Positions 45,574-54,873 of a stretch of 64,000 bases of DNA are shown piece by piece (positions within the stretch are counted from its first letter, which is position 1; every line of letters begins with the position of its first letter). The notes beneath the pieces are model-generated. The model saw only the letters and a program-made list of their open reading frames with translations, was not told the origin of the DNA and ran no database searches. Origin of the DNA: UBA5614 sp963667535. GTDB taxonomy: Bacteria; Cloacimonadota; Cloacimonadia; Cloacimonadales; Cloacimonadaceae. The position numbers were made by a program, and so were the translations under genes. The stretch is taken from contig CAXXDU010000002.1 of assembly GCA_963667535.2 (NCBI GenBank), positions 2,914,001-2,978,000 on the forward strand, read 5' to 3'.

Positions 45574-46680
45574 TTATGGCATTGTCCGGCAAACGCGAAA
45601 ACCTATACCATAATCAAACAACTGAGGAGTATAGAATCCGCGGGTAGCTACTCGGCAAAAACCTCGAGAATTATACCAGCAACCGCCACGAATTACTCTT
45701 TTTGTACCGTTATCAGGACCAACCGGATTATTTTGTACAGCACTATTATAATCACTAAACCAATCCCAGCAATATTCCCACACATTTCCACTCATATCGA
45801 AAGCGCCCACTGCGTTAGCAGTCTTTTGTCCAACTGAATGAGATGCTCCCAGGGAATTGTCTAGGAACCATGTCACATCAGCTATTGCATTGCTACCTGC
45901 AAATTCAAATTGAGATGCCTGAGCTCCACCTTTTGCTGCATATTCCCATTCAGCTTCTGTGGGTAATCTGTAACCATTAGCAGTAAAATCGCAGACAAAA
46001 TTATTATGTACGCCGACATTCCAACCCAACGGCCAGGTGGAAGGGTTTGTACCAAAGCCTGTGTAGGTATAACAAGGTGTAAAGCCCTCTTTGATACTTA
46101 GTTTATTACAATAAGCCATTACGCTGTACCAGGTTACATTATCAACAGGTCTGTTATAATCAATCCAACTGGATGGATTAGTGCCCATAATAGAGAGCCA
46201 TTCACTCTGGTTTACTTCATACTTACCAATTTTAAAAGCATTCACAGTAACCTGATGAATGGGCAGAACATCAGCAGTTCCATCACCAAAAGCATCACCC
46301 ATATTAAATGAACCGCCACTAACATCTATCGTTACAGGCGCAGGAACAGGAATCATATAATTCCCGGTTACAATCGGACTGGGATCCCAACCTTCTTTGT
46401 ATGCTCTCGCTTTGATAGTTTTAGTTGAATCAACCTGAATCGGATTTGCGTAGATGGCAGAATTTGCATCCGGATCAGTTCCATCTAATGTGTAATGTAT
46501 AACTGCATCGATGGTTGTACAATATATTTCAACTATTTGTGGTGTGTCATAGCCACCAGGTGCAACACTGAAAGTAGGTACGGAAACAATATTGTTTACT
46601 GCATCCGAAGATTTCTTTGAGCAACTCATCATGATACAACAAGTCAGGACTAGGATAATTATGAGCAGACTGTACTTCAT
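45574..46680 (-). CDS. Lipoprotein with CHB_HEX and SUMF1/FGE-sulfatase domains
   Basis: A 368-aa lipoprotein (lipobox around MMSC). Residues ~35-115 are a chitobiase C-terminal-like (CHB_HEX) Ig module (AVIHYTLDGTDPDANSAIY). Residues ~125-365 form a formylglycine-generating-enzyme-like domain (GGSFNMGD, YEVNQSEW, YRLPTEAEWEYAA, SGNVWEYCWDW, IGFRVCR). In the RGGCWYNSRGFC segment only one of the two catalytic cysteines of true FGE is retained, so a structural or ligand-binding role is likelier. The ATG at 46680 has AAGGAAG upstream. It shares its leader-CHB layout with the next two genes. Confidence 0.87.
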   Translation of the reverse strand: MKYSLLIIILVLTCCIMMSCSKKSSDAVNNIVSVPTFSVAPGGYDTPQIVEIYCTTIDAVIHYTLDGTDPDANSAIYANPIQVDSTKTIKARAYKEGWDPSPIVTGNYMIPVPAPVTIDVSGGSFNMGDAFGDGTADVLPIHQVTVNAFKIGKYEVNQSEWLSIMGTNPSSWIDYNRPVDNVTWYSVMAYCNKLSIKEGFTPCYTYTGFGTNPSTWPLGWNVGVHNNFVCDFTANGYRLPTEAEWEYAAKGGAQASQFEFAGSNAIADVTWFLDNSLGASHSVGQKTANAVGAFDMSGNVWEYCWDWFSDYNSAVQNNPVGPDNGTKRVIRGGCWYNSRGFCRVATRGFYTPQLFDYGIGFRVCRTMP

Positions 46681-46818
46681 ATATCTTCCTTTATTCAAAT
46701 TAATATCTTTTGACAATGTCTTATTCAACTTCAATTATGTCAATAAGAAATTTCCAATTTCCTTTTCTTAATATACTAAACCGGCATGCTCATAATCTCC
46801 CAATCATCATAACAACTA

Positions 46819-48693
46819 TCAGGAAGGATATCGCATCAGAACTACATTTGAAGAGGCAGAAGCTTCTGTACCCAATATTCTGCCTGTAATCGTGACAGTT
46901 GTTGTACCTGGAGTTCCGGTCAAAGGTTCACCCAGTGGAACTTCCCAGGCATAGAATCTGATTTGTCCTTGTGCAATTCCATCCTGTCCATCATTGACAT
47001 CTGTATAAGTAGTTGGATCTCCGGGGATAGCCTGAGCATTGGCATCATACCAATCCGAGACAATTATATTCGGAGATGCCTGTAAATTACAGTTCAGGGG
47101 GTCTTCATTTGTACCTACAACATATTCAAATGTACCACGGTTCGTGGTCATGCTGATTCTGGCGTTATGAATGGGACAACCCTGACCGTCGAACACAGAC
47201 GCATTAAGCGTAGCAGTGGCAGAAGACGGGACCGGATTATCATTGCCATGGAAAATCAGGCTGCCGGGAACAATTTCGATTTCTATATGTGGTTGATTAA
47301 GAGGAAGCACTATTTCGGTTTCGGCAAATATTTCGTTCCCGTTAATCCCACTCGTAACTACTCTGATTTTAAGACTTTCAAATGTGTAAACACCTGAATA
47401 TATCAAAGATGTGTAAGCAACTCCGGCTGTGGAATCACCACTGGCGCTTTCGTTACCGATATAGGCTGCAGGACCAATCTGACAATTATTAACATTGTCC
47501 GGCAGACTAAACCATACACTTGAACCGTAAACGCAGGGATTACCATAAACGTCCTGCATTTGCGCACCGACAATAATTCTCCATAAACCACTACCAATAT
47601 TCATTCCGGTATTGTATCCGCTTGAAAAGAGCTCAATATCATGAGGAGGTCCTGCTACTATATTAATATTGGATTTAAAGGCAGTAACATACCTGCCTTC
47701 TGAAGTGCAAGAAACCCTTATATTCAAGCTCCCCGTCGTTGTGCCACTATAGACCCGGATTTGAGCTTCTCCATTTTCTGCTACCACCATAACAGAATCT
47801 CCTGCCGGTTGATTATTAAGATTAGCTCCCAGTGGTGGAATATCATTCATAATTTTGAACCATACATTCTGCGAAGCACTTACCAGATTACCATTCACAT
47901 CAAATAATCTTACTCTTAAAAGTGCATTATCATTTGAACTGGTGTTTAACACATTCATATCAATCTGACCCGGTTCGGTGAATTGGATTGTATGAACATA
48001 GGGTAACGGCTGAAGTATTTCCAGAATGTTGACTTCAACAGAAACAGTATCTGCTCCAATCAGAAATTCCGGATGGTCTGGATGATAAACTCTGATAGTA
48101 GCCTTGACAAGCGCAATACCTGATACGTCTTCACCCCTAAGTGTAGTTGTGGCATTGCCGTTCTCGTCGGTTGTCGCTTCCGGTAAAATATTACCTACCG
48201 AGGTTTGAAAAGTAACAAGCTGTCCCGGTGCACCAAATCCTTCACTATTTTTCACTGTGACGCTGATAGTGGAATGAGTCTCTCCATCATCTGCATAGAT
48301 TGTATCAGGTGATGCAGAAATGTGTGTTAAATTCAACATTAGCCCCGGTCCAACTGTCCAATGATAAATTTCGTAATTGGCACTGGCAGCTGCGCTTTGA
48401 TTCCAGTCTTTTTTGTAAGCAATGGCTTTTAGAGTTGAGGTTGAATCGATTTGAACCGGTGTGGCATACAAGGTCGAATGTTTGTTGGGTAAGGAGCCAT
48501 CCACAGTGTATCTGATTGTGGCTCCGGGTGTGCTGCAACTAATTGTAACCATCTGTTGCGGATAATACATTCCTGGTACTAAGCTGAAGGTTGGCGTTGA
48601 TACTGTATCAGAATAAGCCTGGGTTGTCTTTTCAGAGCAACCGAAAATACACAAGATGAATAGCAATGTAATAGGAATTATTATTGTTTTCAT
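46819..48693 (-). CDS. Lipoprotein with CHB_HEX and bacterial Ig-like domains, paralogue 1
   Basis: A 624-aa lipoprotein (lipobox CIFGC). It begins with a CHB_HEX module (ATIRYTVDGSLPNKHSTLY). A Big_1/invasin-like Ig domain follows (SPDTIYADDGETHSTISVTVKNSEGFGAPGQ...), then several further Ig-like blocks including SATATLNASVFDGQGCPI. The ATG at 48693 is chosen for the GGAGGG site 3 nt upstream and the signal peptide. The neighbouring upstream gene (48806-50689) is a clear paralogue in the same order, so this is a tandem duplication. No enzyme motif was seen; a surface-exposed structural protein is inferred. Confidence 0.85.
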   Translation of the reverse strand: MKTIIIPITLLFILCIFGCSEKTTQAYSDTVSTPTFSLVPGMYYPQQMVTISCSTPGATIRYTVDGSLPNKHSTLYATPVQIDSTSTLKAIAYKKDWNQSAAASANYEIYHWTVGPGLMLNLTHISASPDTIYADDGETHSTISVTVKNSEGFGAPGQLVTFQTSVGNILPEATTDENGNATTTLRGEDVSGIALVKATIRVYHPDHPEFLIGADTVSVEVNILEILQPLPYVHTIQFTEPGQIDMNVLNTSSNDNALLRVRLFDVNGNLVSASQNVWFKIMNDIPPLGANLNNQPAGDSVMVVAENGEAQIRVYSGTTTGSLNIRVSCTSEGRYVTAFKSNINIVAGPPHDIELFSSGYNTGMNIGSGLWRIIVGAQMQDVYGNPCVYGSSVWFSLPDNVNNCQIGPAAYIGNESASGDSTAGVAYTSLIYSGVYTFESLKIRVVTSGINGNEIFAETEIVLPLNQPHIEIEIVPGSLIFHGNDNPVPSSATATLNASVFDGQGCPIHNARISMTTNRGTFEYVVGTNEDPLNCNLQASPNIIVSDWYDANAQAIPGDPTTYTDVNDGQDGIAQGQIRFYAWEVPLGEPLTGTPGTTTVTITGRILGTEASASSNVVLMRYPS

Positions 48694-48738
48694 TGTCCCT
48701 CCAATGTTTTTAATATTCACAAATTTGCATTCTGCAAT

Positions 48739-48768
48739 ATCATAGTTCATTCTTATTTTACAAGTCAA
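48739..48768 (-). promoter_or_regulatory. Sigma70-like promoter for lipoprotein paralogue 1
   Basis: On the - strand: TTGACT (48768-48763), an 18-nt spacer and TATGAT (48744-48739), about 46 bp before the ATG. Confidence 0.55.
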
Positions 48769-48805
48769 AATAAATCAACCCTGTACCCGACCATCGTAGC
48801 TTTTA

Positions 48806-50689
48806 TTAAGTAGCGTATCTTATAAGGAAAAAGGTTCCTGTCATGGATATATTAGTACCCAGTATTCTGGCAGTTATTGTGGCAGCCGTCGAAGCGGGTG
48901 TATTAATCGTTGGATCTGCAAGGGGGATTTCCCAAGCGTAGAACCTGATACTGCCTTGTGCAAGACCTTGCTCGCCATCAGCGATATCCGGACCACCCGG
49001 TATTTGCCACATCTGGTCATAGTAATACTCATATATTGCAACCGGGTCATAACCATCCGTAACAACCACATTGGGCTGAGAATAGGGATTACAGTTTTGG
49101 GGGTCTTCATTTGTCCCATGGATAGGTTCAAACACACCTCGGGTAGAAGTCAGATTTATTCTCACTGTGCGAATAGGACAACCCTGGATATCAAACACAG
49201 AAAAGTTGAGCATTGCAGTTGCAGAAGCAGGAACAGGATTGTAATTACCATGAAACACCAGGTTCCCAGGTATAATCTCAAGCTCTAACTGAGGTTGATT
49301 TAGCGGAAGAACTATGTATTGCTCAACAAACACTTCCTGTCCATTAATCCCACCTGTCACAGCTCTGATTTTAAGACTTTCAAACGTATAAACACCTGAA
49401 TAAATCAAGGTTGTATAGGCAATTCCGGCTGTGGAATCACCAGTAACGCTTTCATTACCCACATAAGCAGTTGCCTGTATCTGGCAGTTGTATGGATTAT
49501 CCGGCAAATAGAACCACACACTGGTGCCATAATCGACCGGATTGTCATTGATATCAGTAACACTTGCTCCAACAACAATTTTCCAGAGCCCTCCATACAC
49601 ATTCTCACCGGTGTTATAACCGCTGGCAAATGCAACTATGGTATGAGGTGGAGCAGCGTGAATAAAGACATCCGGTTTATAAGCTTGTATGTAATTTCTT
49701 CCTGATGTACAGGATGCTTTAACCGTAACAATGCCTGATTCGGTACCGCTATTGATGGTAACCTTGGCAATACCATTAGCAGATATTGCCAATACGGAAT
49801 CCTCCGAGTCATGATTATCCAGATTTACTCCAGTGGGTAGTGAGGAATTGATTATCTTAAACCATACGTTTTGTGGCTCAGTAACAAGATTGCTATTCTC
49901 ATCCAAAAGCCTTACTGCAAGCAGAGCAGATGATACACCTCCGGTATTGATAATGTTTAAATCTATCTGTCCGGAATGTGTAAATTGAATAGTGTGAACC
50001 GATGGTGTTTCCGGCGGAGTTTCCTGTATGGCAACTAATAAAGAATCTGTATCAGAATACAGTAGCAGATTAGGGTGTTCTGGATGATACTTCCTTACTT
50101 TTGCTATTATTTTTGCAACGCCTGTTTCATCTTCAGCTTTAAATATTGCAGTAGCAATGCCGTAATCATCGGTTATCGCAGATGAAACAATATTGCCCAT
50201 TGTAGCCTGAAAAACGACTAGTTGCCCTGGAATGCCAAATTGTTCAGAATCCTTCACCGTGACACTTATTGTTGAATAACTAACCCCATTATCAGCATAG
50301 ATAGTATCTGGGTTTGCTATCATTCTTGTTATATCAGATATTTCACTCCATGAGGTATGATAAACCTCATAAAAAGCAGTTGTAACCGCACTATGATTCC
50401 ACTTTCTTTTATAAGCTACAGCTTTTACCAGCGATGATGTTTCGATTACAAACGGTTCAGAATAAACTTTGGAATGTGTGTTGGGGGCTGTTCCATCAGT
50501 TGTATATCTTATTGTAATATCTGGTGTTTCACAATGAATTGAATATTTTTGACTCTCCAGATATGTACCAGACTCCTGACTGAGAAACGGTGTAGACACT
50601 GTATCAGAATAAGGCTGTGTAGTCTTTTCTGAGCAACTTAATAGAAAAAGAGATAAAAGCAATATGAAAGGAATTATTATTGTTTTCAT
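48806..50689 (-). CDS. Lipoprotein with CHB_HEX and bacterial Ig-like domains, paralogue 2
   Basis: A 627-aa paralogue of the 46819-48693 gene: same leader (MKTIIIPFILL...LLSC), CHB_HEX module (ITIRYTTDGTAPNTHSKVY), Big_1-like domain (NPDTIYADNGVSYSTISVTVKDSEQFGIPGQ) and C-terminal blocks (SATAMLNFSVFDIQGCPI). The DNA around the ribosome-binding site and first codons is identical to that of paralogue 1 (about 32 bp), so the duplication included the 5' UTR. GGAGGG precedes the ATG. Divergence is greatest in the middle Ig blocks. Confidence 0.85.
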   Translation of the reverse strand: MKTIIIPFILLLSLFLLSCSEKTTQPYSDTVSTPFLSQESGTYLESQKYSIHCETPDITIRYTTDGTAPNTHSKVYSEPFVIETSSLVKAVAYKRKWNHSAVTTAFYEVYHTSWSEISDITRMIANPDTIYADNGVSYSTISVTVKDSEQFGIPGQLVVFQATMGNIVSSAITDDYGIATAIFKAEDETGVAKIIAKVRKYHPEHPNLLLYSDTDSLLVAIQETPPETPSVHTIQFTHSGQIDLNIINTGGVSSALLAVRLLDENSNLVTEPQNVWFKIINSSLPTGVNLDNHDSEDSVLAISANGIAKVTINSGTESGIVTVKASCTSGRNYIQAYKPDVFIHAAPPHTIVAFASGYNTGENVYGGLWKIVVGASVTDINDNPVDYGTSVWFYLPDNPYNCQIQATAYVGNESVTGDSTAGIAYTTLIYSGVYTFESLKIRAVTGGINGQEVFVEQYIVLPLNQPQLELEIIPGNLVFHGNYNPVPASATAMLNFSVFDIQGCPIRTVRINLTSTRGVFEPIHGTNEDPQNCNPYSQPNVVVTDGYDPVAIYEYYYDQMWQIPGGPDIADGEQGLAQGSIRFYAWEIPLADPTINTPASTAATITARILGTNISMTGTFFLIRYAT

Positions 50690-50723
50690 TGTCCCTCCAA
50701 TGTTAAATAAATCCTACAATTGC

Positions 50724-50752
50724 TATATTTGTTTTAATTTAAATTGTGTCAA
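50724..50752 (-). promoter_or_regulatory. Sigma70-like promoter for lipoprotein paralogue 2
   Basis: On the - strand: TTGACA (50752-50747), a 17-nt spacer and AATATA (50729-50724). It lies about 35 bp before the ATG. Confidence 0.5.
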
Positions 50753-50870
50753 TAAAAATCTGTATCATTTTTCAGTGATTGGTTAAAATATATCAGGTAT
50801 CGGCTTTAGACAAAGGGATAGTTGCACGTAATGTGCCTTAGATTGTATTTATCTGGCGGGGAGAAGTTTT

Positions 50871-51515
50871 TTATAACTGACGTTTAATCGTGTATATAGC
50901 TAACCTGTCACAAACAGCCTGGGCATAATCAGAGATTTTCTCCAGATGGATACTGAACCATCTGAGCTGGCTTTTTAAAGCCAAATCAATCTCCAGGCTG
51001 AATATCAAACGGCGTAGTTTTTCGCCAAGCTGGTCTGCTTCACGCTCAAAGAAATATACTTTGTGGATATAATTATTAACGGCTGCTAAATCACGGAAAA
51101 AGGAACGCACTGCCATAGCAAGATTATCCACAGATTCCACCGAAGCTTTGGCTGTCTGCATAAACAGATCATCCAGTTCATGAGGGATTTGGGGCATTTC
51201 TATGGAAAACTGGAGAATGGAATCCTTCATGTTATCAATAACTTCATCAGTGTTTTCCAAAATCGCCAGCACATCTCCCCTGTTTTCCGGAATCAAGGTG
51301 TGTTCATACAAAAATCTTTCTATATGTACTCTCAGGTCGTCAGCTTTACGTTCATTTTCCCTGATTTGCTGTAATCTGTCGTGAAACTGTTCAAATCTTT
51401 CTGCCAGATAATCTTCTATGCCTTTTTGATATAACAGGGCTGTATCCCCTAAAATATCCAGAAACTGGTCTATTTGTGATTCAATTACTTTGGTGGTTTT
51501 TAATAATATCGCCAT
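50871..51515 (-). CDS. DUF47/PhoU-like protein
   Basis: A 214-aa all-helical protein of the DUF47 (TIGR00153-like) group. Helix pairs carry the acidic motifs ENERKADDLRVHI and FEREADQLGEKL, the ExxxD-type metal-cluster sites of PhoU-fold proteins. Relatives are usually paired with a Pit phosphate transporter and regulate it; no transporter is adjacent here. An AGGAG site lies 10 nt before the ATG. The gene is isolated on the - strand and divergent from the metalloprotease fusion. Confidence 0.86.
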   Translation of the reverse strand: MAILLKTTKVIESQIDQFLDILGDTALLYQKGIEDYLAERFEQFHDRLQQIRENERKADDLRVHIERFLYEHTLIPENRGDVLAILENTDEVIDNMKDSILQFSIEMPQIPHELDDLFMQTAKASVESVDNLAMAVRSFFRDLAAVNNYIHKVYFFEREADQLGEKLRRLIFSLEIDLALKSQLRWFSIHLEKISDYAQAVCDRLAIYTIKRQL

Positions 51516-51794
51516 CGGTATCAGGCTCCTTAATTTCGTTTAACACTTACTAATATAGTGATTTTGAGTAACTCGTTTTAGTCAAGTAAAATCATATTAG
51601 GCTGTCTGTTATTTTATCCAAAACGGCTTTGACCTAAAAGGTTGCATGCAAAACTATTCCTTTAATTAGCGCATCAAAGCAGAATATTATCATTGACAGA
51701 ACCCTGAATGTAGAAAGCATTACAAAATTGCAACTGAGCAGGATTCTGAAAAGTGGAGCAGTATTTGTAAAGCATAATACTAAAGGGAGATGCA

Positions 51795-54677
51795 ATGAAA
51801 TCGTATGTGATGTTAGTTTTGTTATTGCTTGTAACTATACAACTTATGGGCTTGGTAGCTTTTAACGGTGTCAATCAAAGAAACCATCCCGAACTTGAGT
51901 GGAAAACTATTACTACCGATAATTGCCGCATTATTTATCATGACCCGCTGGAACAGCAGGCACGTCTTACTGCCACTATCGCCCAAAACACTTTTAATAC
52001 ATTGGTCAAGACATATCAGACAACTCCAGCCAAGACTTGCATCATCTACGTGTCTGACCAGGATAATATAACCAATGGGGCTGCCGCACTATCTTTCTAT
52101 ATCTTTATCTGGATAAATCAGAATGACTTTACAGGACTCTTTACCGGCAACGACAAATGGATTCGCAAAGTGGTTTCTCATGAGCTGTCACATTGGTTCG
52201 TGGCTGCTTCCATAGAAAACTGGATTACTCTATTCATACCGGTCATTCCGAACTTTCCCCGCAACATAAATGAAGGTTATGCTCAGTATTTCAGTGGCGA
52301 GCCCTGGGGCTATAACCGTGGCGATAAGTATCTCAAAGCCTCAATTTTGTCTCAGAAGCAAGGTATTCCCTCGCCGGTTATAGAAGGCAATCTGATGTAT
52401 GCTGATGGTTTTGCCAAAGTGCGATATTTAGCAACAATGTATGGAGAAGACAATCTCATCAAGCTCTTGAAATATCGCGGAACAGCCAAATTCTACAGTT
52501 TTAAGGAAGCCTTTGAAAAGGTATATAAAAAGGATTACAGCGCTTTTGAAGAAGAGTGGCGGCGTTACGTTTACACTTACTATTACGGAGAAGTTTACGA
52601 TGCTAAATCTGCAACTGCTGATACAACCTCAGCCGGCAATATCAATGATTATAAAAAGCTGAAAACAGACTATTACCAGTTTACCGGTCTGGACTGGAAA
52701 AACAATGTCCTGCTCTATGCAGCCAGAAAGTCATCCAGCCAGAAATACTATGATTTAATGCTGGCAGATGTGGTTTCCGACAGTCTGAAGAGCGATAAAC
52801 TGAAGCTGGAGAAACCTCTGCACATCTTTAAAAGCGGTAACTTTACCAAGATTTCGTTAAGCGAGAATGGCAAATGGGCTGCTTTTACCGTTTATTCCAG
52901 GCATAAAGCCGGAAGACTGGCTCCGGCAATCTATAGATATAACGCACAGAAGCACAAGCTGCACAGACTGGGAGAAGGTGGTCTGCCGGAAATCGACAGT
53001 ACAGGTGGGATTTACTACCAAAAACTGGGTTATGGCAGTAATGATATTTGGTACAACGCAACTGACAATTCCTTATCCAGAGTTTATTCACTCGCTGCTG
53101 ATGAGCAGATCGGCAATCTATCCCTGTCGCCTGATAATCAGAAACTCGCTTTCACCGTGTTTGACGCTTTCCGAAAGTTCAATATCAGCATTTTGGATAT
53201 ACCTACCGGGCTGGTATTTGTCACATTACCTTTGCAAACCATGGCACAATCTATCTTATGGAACAACAATAATGAATTGCTCTACACAGTGGAAAACCCG
53301 GTAAACTTCAATCTGGAGATTGTGCAGTATAAGATATCTGAGCAGTCTCAGCAGAATTTCACCGACCAGGCTTACAATTCCGTTCCCATCAGGTATACCG
53401 CTGACAAGATGTATGTATTGGCAGATTTTGACAAAGGAGCCAAGACTCCGGGATACTTCCAGCCTCAAATCAATCAGGTTGTGGATAAGACATTCAACGA
53501 GAATTACTATAATAAATGGTTAAGAGTCAAGCCTATATACACTATTCCCGATTCTACAGGGAACATAACGGTTTCTGAACCGCAAAACTATGTTTCATGG
53601 CGCAATCTCAAATGGAGATTGGGCTTTGCCCTTCCGATGTATAAATATGCTGCCGGTGGTTGTGTTTTTTCTGAAGCTCTGGGCAAACACCTCTTTGGTG
53701 CTTTTGCAGCCGTCCCTTATAGTCAGAAGGATAAAGCCTGGTGGCTGGTTATGTATGAAAACAAGACTCTGGCTCCCACTCTTGATTTGATGTATTCACG
53801 TCAGCAGTTGTATTCAGGTCTCAATGATGAAAAACTGTATTACCAGAATATGGATAAAGTCTCCGGCAAAATCAGCTTTCCCATCAATCTCACCCGTTCA
53901 TTCAGGGAAGCCAACCTTGATTTCGATGTAAGCTATACTGATGTAAAGAATGGAAATGACAATCCAATCTTTGAAGATAAGGGTTTTGCGTCTTACGGTG
54001 CTGCTGCCGGATATGCCTATAACCTGCCATGGAAAAGGTCTGACCTGCACAAAGTCCGTTACTATCATGCCGATTATTCTCTGCAAATGGCAACTAAACA
54101 ATTGGGCATGAATTCCGACTTTAATCAGCATGCCTTCAACGCCGGTTTTGCCTATGCCCCACTCCTGCATATTATGAGTAATGAGCTAATCAGGACCATT
54201 GCTCTGGAAAACAGGACAAACTATGAGTTTGTGAATGGAGACCAGTTGCAGCAATACCTGCCCGGTATAAACAAGTTTGATATCATTCAGAGTAATAACA
54301 GACCTGCCTTTAAAAGATATTTCCTGCGTGGTTATGAAGAAAATTACCTGTGTAAGAAAATCCTCAATGTGCAGACTGAACTCAACTTCAAACTAATGGA
54401 TGACATGAATTTCGGCGTTTTGGGCGATATGCTGTCCGTTCATTACATCGGTTTTGCTTTGTGGCACGACTATACTGAACTGCATCATGTACTGAGTTCA
54501 GACCATAAAAACCGCAGCTATAATGCGAATGGCTTTGAGCTGCGCTTTGAAACGAACTTCCTGTTTGTACCGACAATTATCAAATACGGTCATGCTTATG
54601 ATAACAGCTTTAAAGACCTCTCAGAATACTTCCTGATAGAGCTGCCCTTTCTGGAGATGATACAGTCAAATTTGTAG
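51795..54677 (+). CDS. Metalloprotease, beta-propeller and outer-membrane-barrel fusion protein
   Basis: A 960-aa exported protein with a signal peptide (~1-20). Residues ~35-260 form a peptidase-MA-like gluzincin with HELSH at 129-133 and a downstream zinc Glu160 in INEGYAQYF, so the catalytic site is intact. Residues ~300-560 contain TolB/WD40-like propeller blades (LSENGKWAAFTVYSR, LSPDNQKLAFTVFDA). The last ~350 residues look like an outer-membrane beta-barrel of the surface-antigen type, including a KRYFLRGY motif like the BamA-family RGY loop. GGGAG precedes the ATG. It may be a surface-anchored protease; its substrate is unknown. Confidence 0.82.
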   Translation: MKSYVMLVLLLLVTIQLMGLVAFNGVNQRNHPELEWKTITTDNCRIIYHDPLEQQARLTATIAQNTFNTLVKTYQTTPAKTCIIYVSDQDNITNGAAALSFYIFIWINQNDFTGLFTGNDKWIRKVVSHELSHWFVAASIENWITLFIPVIPNFPRNINEGYAQYFSGEPWGYNRGDKYLKASILSQKQGIPSPVIEGNLMYADGFAKVRYLATMYGEDNLIKLLKYRGTAKFYSFKEAFEKVYKKDYSAFEEEWRRYVYTYYYGEVYDAKSATADTTSAGNINDYKKLKTDYYQFTGLDWKNNVLLYAARKSSSQKYYDLMLADVVSDSLKSDKLKLEKPLHIFKSGNFTKISLSENGKWAAFTVYSRHKAGRLAPAIYRYNAQKHKLHRLGEGGLPEIDSTGGIYYQKLGYGSNDIWYNATDNSLSRVYSLAADEQIGNLSLSPDNQKLAFTVFDAFRKFNISILDIPTGLVFVTLPLQTMAQSILWNNNNELLYTVENPVNFNLEIVQYKISEQSQQNFTDQAYNSVPIRYTADKMYVLADFDKGAKTPGYFQPQINQVVDKTFNENYYNKWLRVKPIYTIPDSTGNITVSEPQNYVSWRNLKWRLGFALPMYKYAAGGCVFSEALGKHLFGAFAAVPYSQKDKAWWLVMYENKTLAPTLDLMYSRQQLYSGLNDEKLYYQNMDKVSGKISFPINLTRSFREANLDFDVSYTDVKNGNDNPIFEDKGFASYGAAAGYAYNLPWKRSDLHKVRYYHADYSLQMATKQLGMNSDFNQHAFNAGFAYAPLLHIMSNELIRTIALENRTNYEFVNGDQLQQYLPGINKFDIIQSNNRPAFKRYFLRGYEENYLCKKILNVQTELNFKLMDDMNFGVLGDMLSVHYIGFALWHDYTELHHVLSSDHKNRSYNANGFELRFETNFLFVPTIIKYGHAYDNSFKDLSEYFLIELPFLEMIQSNL

Positions 54678-54819
54678 AAACCGGTATCTTCCCCCCACAG
54701 ATTCATGATAATTTTAGAGAGAAGAGTGATTGTCTTTTAGAGACACAGTCACGCAAAGCAATTGTAGCAACTCATAGAATTAAGATTTTGCTAATAAGCA
54801 AAAGAATGAACATATAGAC

Positions 54820-54855
54820 AAAGCCAATAACGATTTCGCTATTGGCTTTATTAGT
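54820..54855. terminator. Terminator between convergent genes
   Basis: Stem aaagccaata (54820-54829) / tattggcttt (54840-54849), loop about 10 nt, followed on the + strand by attagttt. The T-run is weak in both directions. Confidence 0.65.
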
Positions 54856-54873
54856 TTGGAAAATCTACCTATG

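Noticed and set aside
45574..46680. Functional formylglycine-generating enzyme
   Set aside because: Only one of the two catalytic cysteines of true FGE can be placed in the RGGCWYNSRGFC segment, and no sulfatase gene is nearby.
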